Of a stretch of 35,285 nucleotides of DNA, positions 1 to 6,946 are shown piece after piece (position 1 is the stretch's first letter; each line of letters starts with the position of its first letter). Both the position numbers and the translations under genes were made by a program. Origin of the DNA: CAYVQE01 sp964633205 (GTDB lineage: Bacteria; Myxococcota; B64-G9). Location of the stretch: NCBI GenBank assembly GCA_964633205.1, contig CAZWFN010000059.1:1-35285 (forward strand), read 5' to 3'. The notes under the pieces are model-generated. The model saw nothing but the letters and a program-made list of their open reading frames with translations, did not search any database and was not told the origin of the DNA.

Positions 1-1347
1 GACGGCGATGCGGTCGGCGACGCCTGTGACAACTGCCCGGCAGCGGCCAACCCGGACCAGGCCGACGGCGACGGCGACGGGCTGGGCAACGCCTGCGACC
101 CGCTGCAGCCGGACGACTACGAGCCCAACGACGCCTGCGACCAGCCGGCGCTGCTGAGCGGCGATCCCATCCACGTCGAGGGCCTCAGCATCCACCAGCC
201 GAGCGACGAGGACTGGTTCGCCTTCGACGTGCCGCAGAACATGCACTGCCAGGTCGACGTCGACATCCACTTCCGCCACGCCGACGGCAATCTGGACATG
301 GAGCTGCTGGACGCTGAATGCGCGGTGATGCTCTTCGCCGCCTCGCTCGACGACGACGAGCACCTGTCCAGCGAGCTCAACGGCGGCCGCTACCTGGTGC
401 GGGTGTGGGTCAACGAGGACGAGGGCAACAACTACGATCTGGACATCGCGCTGCACGACTGCGAGTCGCTGGTCGATCCGCCGCAGGTCGAGATCACCCA
501 CCTGTGCCGCGACATCTGGGGCGAGGACTGCATCCCGGTGGCCGGCGACCCCGGTCTGATCCAGGTCGCCGAGCGGGCGGTCTTTCTGGTGGGCACCATT
601 TCGGATCCGGCGATCGAGCGCATCCGGGTCACGGTCAACGGCCAGGCGCGCACCGGCGACGCCGACGGCGGCGCCTTCGGGCTGGCCCAGGGCCACGGCT
701 CGTCCGAACCGGCGGTGCTGCTGGTGGGCGAGAACGAGCTACGGGTCAGCGCCGAGAACGCCGGCGGGGTGGGCGAGGATGCGATCCGGGTGCAGACCAA
801 TGCGGCTGCCTCCGACGTGCTGTTGCTGCTGTCCTGGGAGGGCACGCCTTCGGACGTGGATCTCTACGTGACCGAGCCGCTGGATCCGCAGACCGGCCAG
901 CGCGACACCTCGTACTACGCCGACCCCAACACCAGCCTCGGCGGCCAGCACGACCTGGACGACGTCGACGGCTGGGGCCCGGAGGACTTCTGGATCAGCC
1001 GGGCCGAGGGCGATCGGGTGCTGCCGGGCGAGTTCGAGGTCAACGTCCACTACTACTCCACCCACGGCAACCCGCAGCCGGTGCCCTTCCGCTTGGACAT
1101 CATCCTGGACGAGGGCACCGCCGCCGAACGGCGCTCGACCGTGTTCGGCGAGCTGCCGGCCTACGGCAACTCCGGCTCGACCAATCCCGACGCCATCCGT
1201 TCCGACGAGGCCTGGGCCGAGTACGACCTCGCGGTCACCAGCTGGCCCAACCCGTCCAGCGGCACCACCGCCTACGGCACTCCGGTGTGCATCATCGAAA
1301 ACCAGGGCACCCAGCAGAACCCCGATCTGGTGATCACGCATCCGTAA
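1..1347 (+). CDS. Secreted TSP3-repeat / PPC / DUF2135-like surface protein (5' partial)
   Basis: The reading frame is open from the first base to TAA at 1345-1347, so the gene begins outside the window and 448 residues are visible. Residues 1-34 are Asp/Gly-rich thrombospondin type 3 repeats with DACDNCP and DGDGDGLGNACD motifs, which bind calcium in this family. A YEPNDACDQP start and DEDWFAFDV strand follow, typical of the pre-peptidase C-terminal (PPC) domain. Next is an Ig/cadherin-like segment (GTISDPAIERIRVTVNG). The C-terminal part, with LSWEGTPSDVDLYVTEP and a later GPEDFWISRAEGDRVLPGEF stretch, resembles the YfaP/DUF2135 beta-sandwich. It is probably an exported cell-surface or extracellular adhesive protein. 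No catalytic motif is visible. The signal peptide, if any, lies upstream of the window. Confidence 0.85.
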   Translation, partial: DGDAVGDACDNCPAAANPDQADGDGDGLGNACDPLQPDDYEPNDACDQPALLSGDPIHVEGLSIHQPSDEDWFAFDVPQNMHCQVDVDIHFRHADGNLDMELLDAECAVMLFAASLDDDEHLSSELNGGRYLVRVWVNEDEGNNYDLDIALHDCESLVDPPQVEITHLCRDIWGEDCIPVAGDPGLIQVAERAVFLVGTISDPAIERIRVTVNGQARTGDADGGAFGLAQGHGSSEPAVLLVGENELRVSAENAGGVGEDAIRVQTNAAASDVLLLLSWEGTPSDVDLYVTEPLDPQTGQRDTSYYADPNTSLGGQHDLDDVDGWGPEDFWISRAEGDRVLPGEFEVNVHYYSTHGNPQPVPFRLDIILDEGTAAERRSTVFGELPAYGNSGSTNPDAIRSDEAWAEYDLAVTSWPNPSSGTTAYGTPVCIIENQGTQQNPDLVITHP

Positions 1348-1373
1348 GGGCCCGATACCGCCGGTCCTCGGCT

Positions 1374-2792
1374 TCAGGACCCGAGCGAGGCGTCGGGCGA
1401 TTCGCTGCGGCACCAGCGGTAGTCCTTGCTCATGGCCACCGGCTCGAATCCGAGCCTACTCCAAAAACCGCGCGCCTGGTACTTGACCCCCTGGGCGATG
1501 ACCGATGGGTGCTGCTGCTGCAGGTGGCGCACGATGCGCCGGGCCACGCCCTTGTACTTGACCTCGTCGTGGGTGGTGATGAACTTCACCACCACCGTTC
1601 CCTCACGATGGCCGATCTTGGCCCGGCCGACCACGGCCCCGCCCAGCCGGGCCTCGACCCAGTGGCCGCCTTCGTGGGGGTCGGCGCGGGTGGCCAGACT
1701 CAGATCCTCGGCCACGAAGGGGTTGCCGTCCCACAGGTAGCCCGCCAGTCCGCTCAGGCGGTGGTCGCGGCCCAGCCCGGGCCAGTGTTGGCCCAGGGCG
1801 GCCTGCACCCGCTCAAGCACGGGCGCAAACGCCTCCGGTTCCCTGAGCAGCAGGTTCAGCGCCGAGCGGCTGTCCAGGCAGACCTCGATCAGGTAGCGCA
1901 CACTGCGTGCCAGGCCGCGAACGTGGTAGCCGCCCTCGAGGCAGAACAACACCCGGCCGTGGTCCAGCTTGTCAGCCAGCCGCAGCAGGCGGGCCGCCAG
2001 CCGGACGTAGCCCTCGGAGGTGACCTTCATCAGACCCAGCTCGTCGAGGTAGTAGGCGTCGAAGCCGGCCGAGACCAGGATCAGCTGCGGCTTGTAGCGC
2101 CACAGCACCGGCTCCAGGATCTTCGAAAAGATGGCCTCGTACATGCCGTTGCCGAAGCCGTGCTCGAGGTTGACGTTGATGGTGTAGCCGGTGCCCGGGC
2201 CGCGGCCGATCTCCTCGGTGGCGCCGGTGGCCGGGAACAGGTTCTGCCGGTGGACGGAGAAGAACAGCACCCGATCGCTGTCGTAGAAGGCCTGCTGGGT
2301 GCCGTCGCCGTGGTGGATGTCCCAGTCGACCACCAGGATGCGTTCGAGCCCGTGCACCGCCAGGGCGTGCAGGGCCGCCAGCACCACGTTGTTGAATACG
2401 CAGAAGCCGTGGCCCCGGTCGCGTCCGGCGTGGTGTCCCGGCGGGCGCACCAGTGCCAGCGCGCGGTCGACCGCGCCGGCCATCAGGGCGTCGACCGCCT
2501 CGATCATCCCACCGGCGGCCAGTGCGGCCACCTCGTAGGTGGGCAGGGCCCCGGCGATGGGAGCGGCCGCTTCACCCTCGCGCCGCACCTCGTCGAGGTA
2601 GGCCGGGGTGTGGAAGCGACCGAGCTCCTCGCGGGTGGCCGCCCGCACCGGGATGGGCACACAGCGCGACCACAGATCGCGCTCGGTCAGCTCGGTCCGA
2701 ATGGCGGCCAATCTTTCCGGGCTCTCGGGGTGGCCTTTGCCGGTCAAATGGGACAGGAAGCGCTCGTCGAATACGATGCCGGTTCGGCTCAT
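1374..2792 (-). CDS. Histone deacetylase-family amidohydrolase fused to a C-terminal GNAT-like domain
   Basis: The protein has 472 residues. Residues 1-360 are a class II-type HDAC/acetylpolyamine amidohydrolase/AcuC fold, a zinc enzyme that removes acyl groups from lysine or polyamines. It has the PPGHHAG motif (His120-His121), zinc ligands Asp158 and His160 in VVDWDIHHGDGT and Asp245 in SAGFDAY, and EGGY with Tyr289. Bacterial members usually end near 310-370 residues. Here about 100 more residues follow (370-465), with VKFITTHDEVKYKGVARRI and VKYQARGFWSRLGFEPV, which look like the acetyl-CoA-binding and C-terminal strands of a GNAT acetyltransferase. The ATG at 2790-2792 has a GGAG Shine-Dalgarno five bases upstream. 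It converges on the upstream surface-protein gene and diverges from the folate/Hdr operon. The deacetylase call is firm; the GNAT call rests on motif resemblance. Confidence 0.88.
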   Translation of the reverse strand: MSRTGIVFDERFLSHLTGKGHPESPERLAAIRTELTERDLWSRCVPIPVRAATREELGRFHTPAYLDEVRREGEAAAPIAGALPTYEVAALAAGGMIEAVDALMAGAVDRALALVRPPGHHAGRDRGHGFCVFNNVVLAALHALAVHGLERILVVDWDIHHGDGTQQAFYDSDRVLFFSVHRQNLFPATGATEEIGRGPGTGYTINVNLEHGFGNGMYEAIFSKILEPVLWRYKPQLILVSAGFDAYYLDELGLMKVTSEGYVRLAARLLRLADKLDHGRVLFCLEGGYHVRGLARSVRYLIEVCLDSRSALNLLLREPEAFAPVLERVQAALGQHWPGLGRDHRLSGLAGYLWDGNPFVAEDLSLATRADPHEGGHWVEARLGGAVVGRAKIGHREGTVVVKFITTHDEVKYKGVARRIVRHLQQQHPSVIAQGVKYQARGFWSRLGFEPVAMSKDYRWCRSESPDASLGS

Positions 2793-2815
2793 CGCTGCTC
2801 CAATTGCCGTTTTGC

Positions 2816-2834
2816 CAATGTTGTCAAAATATTG
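2816..2834. promoter_or_regulatory. Candidate operator dyad in a divergent promoter region
   Basis: An AT-rich imperfect dyad, CAATGTT-5 nt-AATATTG, lies between the divergent deacetylase and MetF-like genes in otherwise GC-rich DNA. Six of seven positions match between the half-sites. Its geometry fits a dimeric helix-turn-helix repressor, but no regulator gene is adjacent. Confidence 0.3.
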
Positions 2835-2879
2835 TGTACGTGTAAAAGGACCATCGCGGTTTCTTTGACGCGGCCGGTC

Positions 2880-2909
2880 TTGACGCCTTTGCCGGCCGGC
2901 TGCTACCGT
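2880..2909 (+). promoter_or_regulatory. Candidate promoter of the metF/hdr operon
   Basis: TTGACG at 2880-2885 and TACCGT at 2904-2909 are separated by 18 bp, about 115 bp upstream of the first operon gene. The -35 is good and the -10 weak, but it resembles the TGCTACCTT -10 of the acyltransferase promoter in this window. Confidence 0.35.
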
Positions 2910-3025
2910 TTTGCCTTACAGCACCACTGTCGAACAACACGAGATCGAGCCACAACGCATCGAACCCGGCTTCTGGGCCCCGTTTTTCTGGGGGGGCCAG
3001 CGAGCCAGGAAGAACGGGTGAGCGC

Positions 3026-3898
3026 ATGGGCTTTGCGACCGCGATGCAGGGCGACGAGTCGGTCCTGGTGGCCGAGGTGGACCCGCCCAAGGGCACCGCG
3101 CTCGAGGGCTTCGTCGATGCGGTGCTGGCCTTTCGCGGCCGGGTGGACGCGGTGGCGGTGACCGACGGCGCCGGCGCCATCATGCGCATGACCCCGCTGG
3201 CGCCCTGCCGGGCCCTGATCGAGCGCGGGCTGGATCCGCTGCTGATCCTCAACGGCCGCGACCGCAACCGCATCTCCTTCCAGGGCGATCTGCTGGCCGC
3301 CGCGGCGCTGGGGGTCGAGGGGCTGCTGCTCGAGCAGGGCCAGGACCCGGCCGAGGGCGACCAGCCCATGGCTGCCAGCGCCGGCGACCTGGAACTGGAC
3401 GTCATGCTCGAGTGCGTGGCCGCGCTCGACGCCGGCCGCGATCTGGGCGGCGAGCCGCTTACCGGCCGCACCGCGTTCTACACCGGGGCCCGCATCGACA
3501 TCTCCGACGACGTCAACGTCAACCGCCGCCGGGCCGACGAATTGCCGGCACTGGCCGACCGCGGCGTACGCTTCGCCGTGCTGGGGCCCACCTACGACAT
3601 GAACATCGTCGACCTGTTCGCCGAACGGGCCGAGGACGCCGGGCTCGATCTGCTGGCTTCGGTGATGTTCCTCAAGTCGGTGGCCATGATCCGCTACCTC
3701 AACAACCTGCCGGGCGTGCCCAGCGTGCCCCACGCCTTCCTCAAGCAGATGATGGACGCGCCGGTCAAGCAGCAAGCCGGTCTCGAGATCGCAGCCGACT
3801 TTCTGCAGGACGTGCGGACGCGCTGCCGGGGCGCGGTGCTGCTGGCCCTCGGTTGGGGTGAGCGACTGCCGGCGTTTTTGGACCGGGTGGGCCGTTGA
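3026..3898 (+). CDS. MetF-like methylenetetrahydrofolate reductase paralogue
   Basis: This 290-residue protein of the MetF TIM-barrel family reduces, in known members, methylene-H4folate to methyl-H4folate using FAD. It has VAEVDPPKG with Glu17 at the catalytic Glu position, VAVTDGAGAIMRM, and NGRDRNR, the same motif found in the second MetF of this cluster (TRDRNR). It is quite divergent from that copy and is the first gene of the operon, separated from MetV by six genes. AGGAAG at 3007-3012 lies 13 bases before the ATG. The protein could supply a second pterin-reductase specificity or be a folate-binding accessory. The family is clear; the exact substrate is not. Confidence 0.82.
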   Translation: MGFATAMQGDESVLVAEVDPPKGTALEGFVDAVLAFRGRVDAVAVTDGAGAIMRMTPLAPCRALIERGLDPLLILNGRDRNRISFQGDLLAAAALGVEGLLLEQGQDPAEGDQPMAASAGDLELDVMLECVAALDAGRDLGGEPLTGRTAFYTGARIDISDDVNVNRRRADELPALADRGVRFAVLGPTYDMNIVDLFAERAEDAGLDLLASVMFLKSVAMIRYLNNLPGVPSVPHAFLKQMMDAPVKQQAGLEIAADFLQDVRTRCRGAVLLALGWGERLPAFLDRVGR

Positions 3899-3915
3899 GC
3901 CGGGATCGAGATGCG

Positions 3916-5496
3916 ATGAGCCAGACCGCCGCCGACGCGGCGCCCAGCTCGCTGTCCGCGCTGGCCGCCGACCTGGACAGCCCCACGACCCTGCTCGGGA
4001 TCCTCGATCGGGTCCCGACCGGCGTGTTGCTGCTCGACACCGAGCACCGGGTGGCCTGCGCCAACCCGGCGGCCGCGGAAGTGCTGGATGCCGAGCCCGG
4101 GCAACTGGCGGGCAAGACCCTGGGCGAGCTGCTCGGCGCCGACTACCGCCGGACGCTGGGTGACCCGGACAGCCTGGCCCACCCGCTGCTGCCGCGAGGG
4201 GCCAGCAGCGGCGACCGCTGCCAGAAGCTGGCCGGCCTGTTCGAGCGCAGCGCCCACGAGCTGACCTTGACCACCCTGGCCGGCGCCCAGCGGGTGGTGG
4301 AGCTGACCGACGGCGGCCGCCTGGGGCGCTACGCGGTCTGGTACCTGAGCGACGTGAGCGTGCGCAAGCAGCTCGAGGTCGAGCTGCACCACCGCGATGC
4401 CTTCTTCCGCAACCTGATCGACTCCTCGGTCGACGGTATCATCGCCGCCGACATGCGCGGGCGCATCATCCTGTTCAACTCCGGCGCCCAGAAGATCCTG
4501 GGCTACACCCGCGAGGAGGCCTTCACCCGGCTGCACACCACGCGGCTGTACCCGGAGGGCAAGGCCCAGGAGATCCTGCAGCGCATGCGCTCCGACGGTT
4601 ACGGCGGCAAGGGCAAGCTGCTGCGCCACGAGCTGATCGCCATCACCAAGGACGGCCGCCAGATCCCCATGAGCCTGTCGGGCGGCATCCTCTACGACGG
4701 CCAGCGCGAGATCGCCAGCTACGGCATCTTCACCGACCTGCGGGCCATGCGCAAGGTCGAGGCCGACCTCGAGCAGACCCACCAGATGCTGCTGCAGTCG
4801 GAGAAGATGGCCGGGCTGGGCCGGCTGGCCGCCGGCGTGGCCCACGAGATCAACAACCCCATGTCTGGCATCATGTTGTACGCCAACCTGGTCAAGGAAA
4901 GCCTGGGCGCCGAGCATGCGGCGGCGGCCGACATGGAGGTGATCGTCGGCGAGGCCGAGCGCTGCAAGCAGATCGTGTCCGACCTGCTGGAGTTCTCGCA
5001 CCAGACCGCCTACGAGCAGACCGGCGTGGAGGTGACCGAACAGCTGCACAAGGCGCTGGGCCTGTTCGCCAAACAGCCGTTGATGCAGAACATCGACGTC
5101 GAGCTGGACATCGAGCCCGGGCTGTCGCGCATCCGCGGCAATCCCATCCGGCTCAACCAGGTCTTCGCCAACCTGATCGTCAACGCCGTCCAGGCCATGG
5201 ACGGCCGCGGCAAGCTGTCGCTGAGCGCCCGCCACCGGGCCGAGGGCCGCATCGTCGAGCTGGTCTTCACCGACAGCGGCCCCGGCATCGACCAAGACGA
5301 CCTGGAGCAGATCTTCGATCCCTTCTTCACCACCAAGTCCGAATCGGGCGGCACCGGCCTGGGCCTGTCGGTCTGCTACGCCATCGTCAAGGAGCACAAG
5401 GGCACCATCCGGGTGCAGTCCGAGGCGGGCCGAGGCGCCACCTTCACCCTGCGTTTCCCGGTGCTGCGCCACGAGCCGGCGGAGGACGCGCCATGA
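3916..5496 (+). CDS. PAS-PAS sensor histidine kinase (cytoplasmic)
   Basis: The protein has 526 residues and no membrane segments, so it is probably a soluble sensor. Two PAS-type modules occupy about residues 25-135 and 161-280 (the second with LIDSSVDGIIAADMRGRI and ILGYTREEAF). The HisKA helix EKMAGLGRLAAGVAHEINNP follows, with phospho-acceptor His310. The HATPase_c domain has the N box NLIVNAVQAM, DSGPGID and GGTGLGLSVCYAI. The ATG at 3916 is chosen. A TTG at 3895, overlapping the previous stop by 4 bp, would add seven residues. Its TGA overlaps the hdrC ATG, so it is co-translated with the Hdr subunits. Its natural partner is probably one of the receiver proteins at the end of the operon. 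Confidence 0.92.
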   Translation: MSQTAADAAPSSLSALAADLDSPTTLLGILDRVPTGVLLLDTEHRVACANPAAAEVLDAEPGQLAGKTLGELLGADYRRTLGDPDSLAHPLLPRGASSGDRCQKLAGLFERSAHELTLTTLAGAQRVVELTDGGRLGRYAVWYLSDVSVRKQLEVELHHRDAFFRNLIDSSVDGIIAADMRGRIILFNSGAQKILGYTREEAFTRLHTTRLYPEGKAQEILQRMRSDGYGGKGKLLRHELIAITKDGRQIPMSLSGGILYDGQREIASYGIFTDLRAMRKVEADLEQTHQMLLQSEKMAGLGRLAAGVAHEINNPMSGIMLYANLVKESLGAEHAAAADMEVIVGEAERCKQIVSDLLEFSHQTAYEQTGVEVTEQLHKALGLFAKQPLMQNIDVELDIEPGLSRIRGNPIRLNQVFANLIVNAVQAMDGRGKLSLSARHRAEGRIVELVFTDSGPGIDQDDLEQIFDPFFTTKSESGGTGLGLSVCYAIVKEHKGTIRVQSEAGRGATFTLRFPVLRHEPAEDAP

Positions 5497-6101
5497 GCGA
5501 CGGCACGCTGACGCCGGAACGCTGCAGCGCCGAGCTGATCCGCGACCTGGACGCGGCCGGGCTGGAGGTGGCCGCCTGCTACCAGTGCGGCCGCTGTTCG
5601 GCCGGCTGCCCGGTGGCGCCATTTTTCGATCTGCCGACCATGGCGCTGGTGCGCCTGGCGGCCTACGGCCTGGAGGACGCGCTGCTGGCCAGCCGCAGCA
5701 TCTGGCTGTGCGCCGCCTGCGAGACCTGCAGCAGCCGCTGCCCGAACGGGATCGACATCGCGGCGCTGATGGACTTTCTGCGCCAGCGGGCCGTCGAGCG
5801 CGGCGTGGCCCCGGCCGAGAAGCGGGTGGCCGCCTTCCACCGCTCCTTCTTGCGCTCGGTGCGCCGCTGGGGGCGCACCTACGAGGTGGGCATGCTGGCG
5901 GCCTACAAGTCCCGCTCCGGCGATCTGTTCGGCGATCTGGGCCTGGGCTGGCGCATGTTGCGCCGCGGCAAGCTCCACCTGCTGCCGCGCGGCATCGCCG
6001 ACAAGGGCGCGCTCCGCGCCCTGTTCGCCCGCCGGCGCGAGCCGCAGCGCGCGTCGGCCGAGCGGGCGGCCGACGCGGCCGAGGGGGAGGGGCGCGAATG
6101 A
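5493..6101 (+). CDS. hdrC: Heterodisulfide reductase subunit C-like iron-sulfur protein
   Basis: The protein has 202 residues and two classic [4Fe-4S] motifs: CYQCGRCSAGCP (Cys29, 32, 35, 39) and CAACETCSSRCPNG (Cys73, 76, 79, 83). This is the HdrC pattern, which passes electrons between HdrA flavin/clusters and HdrB. The C-terminal third is basic and Arg-rich without obvious membrane helices, so it belongs to the soluble HdrABC type rather than the membrane HdrDE type. The start ATG overlaps the kinase stop (ATGA), and its own TGA overlaps the hdrB start. The context with HdrB, HdrA, MvhD and MetVF points to an electron-transfer module for methylene-H4folate reduction rather than CoM-S-S-CoB. 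Confidence 0.92.
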   Translation: MSDGTLTPERCSAELIRDLDAAGLEVAACYQCGRCSAGCPVAPFFDLPTMALVRLAAYGLEDALLASRSIWLCAACETCSSRCPNGIDIAALMDFLRQRAVERGVAPAEKRVAAFHRSFLRSVRRWGRTYEVGMLAAYKSRSGDLFGDLGLGWRMLRRGKLHLLPRGIADKGALRALFARRREPQRASAERAADAAEGEGRE

Positions 6102-6946
6102 GACTGTCCTACTTCCCCGGCTGCTCGCTGGCCGGCACCGCGGCCGAGTACGATCGCTCCATCCGCGCGGTGGCCGCCGGGCTGGGCGTCGAGCTGGTCG
6201 AGCTGGACGACTGGAGCTGCTGCGGCGCTTCCTCGGCCCACATGACCGACGCCGAGCTGGGCATCGCGCTTTCGGCCCGCAACCTGCAGCTGGCCGCCGC
6301 GGCCGGGCTGGATCTGCTGGTGCCCTGCGCGGCCTGCTTCCAGCGGCTGCGGGTGGCCGACCGGGCGCTGGGGGCCGAGCCGCAGCGCTGGGGGCTGGAG
6401 GCCTGGCAGCCGGGTTTTGCGGTGATCCACCTGACCCGCTGGTTGGCGCAGCGCGAGCGGTTGGAGCAGATCGGCCAGCTGGTCTCCAGGCCGCTGGCCG
6501 GGCTGCGCCTGGCCTGCTACTACGGCTGTTTGTCGCTGCGCCCGGCCGCGGTCACCGGGGCGCCGGACGCCGAGCAGCCCGAGGGGCTCGACCGGCTGAT
6601 GGCGGCGCTGGGGGCCGAGCCGGTGCGTTGGTCGCACAAGACCGAGTGCTGCTCGGGCAGTCTGACCATGGCCCGGCCGGACATCGCCCGGGCCCTGATC
6701 AACGACCTGCTGGCCGCCGCCCGCCGCGGCGGCGCCCGCGCCATCGTCACCGACTGCCCCATGTGCCAGGCCAACCTGGAGTCGCGCCAGCTCGACCTGC
6801 TGCGCGCCGGACCGGAAGCTCCCGGGCTGCCCGTCTTCTTCGCCACCGAGCTGGTGGCCCACGCGCTGGCCGCCGGCGAGGCCCGCAAGCCCTGGCGCGA
6901 GCACCTGGTCGATCCGCGACCGCTGCTCGGGGAGCTGGAACTGTGA
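6098..6946 (+). CDS. hdrB: Heterodisulfide reductase subunit B-like protein (two CCG domains)
   Basis: The protein has 282 residues. It has duplicated CCG domains: Cys9, Cys41-Cys42, Cys77, Cys80 in the first and Cys140, Cys144, Cys184-Cys185, Cys220, Cys223 in the second. In HdrB these ligate two non-cubane [4Fe-4S] clusters that act on disulfides. In MetVF-linked complexes HdrB more likely relays electrons or has an unknown acceptor. The cysteine set is complete, so the catalytic site looks intact. The ATG overlaps the hdrC stop, and the stop TGA overlaps the GTG start of hdrA. Confidence 0.93.
   Translation: MRLSYFPGCSLAGTAAEYDRSIRAVAAGLGVELVELDDWSCCGASSAHMTDAELGIALSARNLQLAAAAGLDLLVPCAACFQRLRVADRALGAEPQRWGLEAWQPGFAVIHLTRWLAQRERLEQIGQLVSRPLAGLRLACYYGCLSLRPAAVTGAPDAEQPEGLDRLMAALGAEPVRWSHKTECCSGSLTMARPDIARALINDLLAAARRGGARAIVTDCPMCQANLESRQLDLLRAGPEAPGLPVFFATELVAHALAAGEARKPWREHLVDPRPLLGELEL

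Noticed and set aside
2822..2827. Perfect TTGACA on the minus strand before the deacetylase gene
   Set aside because: The -10 at correct spacing would be ATTGGA and overlap the ribosome binding site; better explained as the centre of the dyad.
318..3161. 947-codon plus-strand frame across the surface-protein and deacetylase genes
   Set aside because: Arg/Gly/Ala-rich shadow running over two real genes on opposite strands with no recognisable domain.
3694..5622. 642-codon antisense frame opposite the first kinase
   Set aside because: Low-complexity shadow; the plus strand encodes a textbook PAS/HisKA/HATPase protein.
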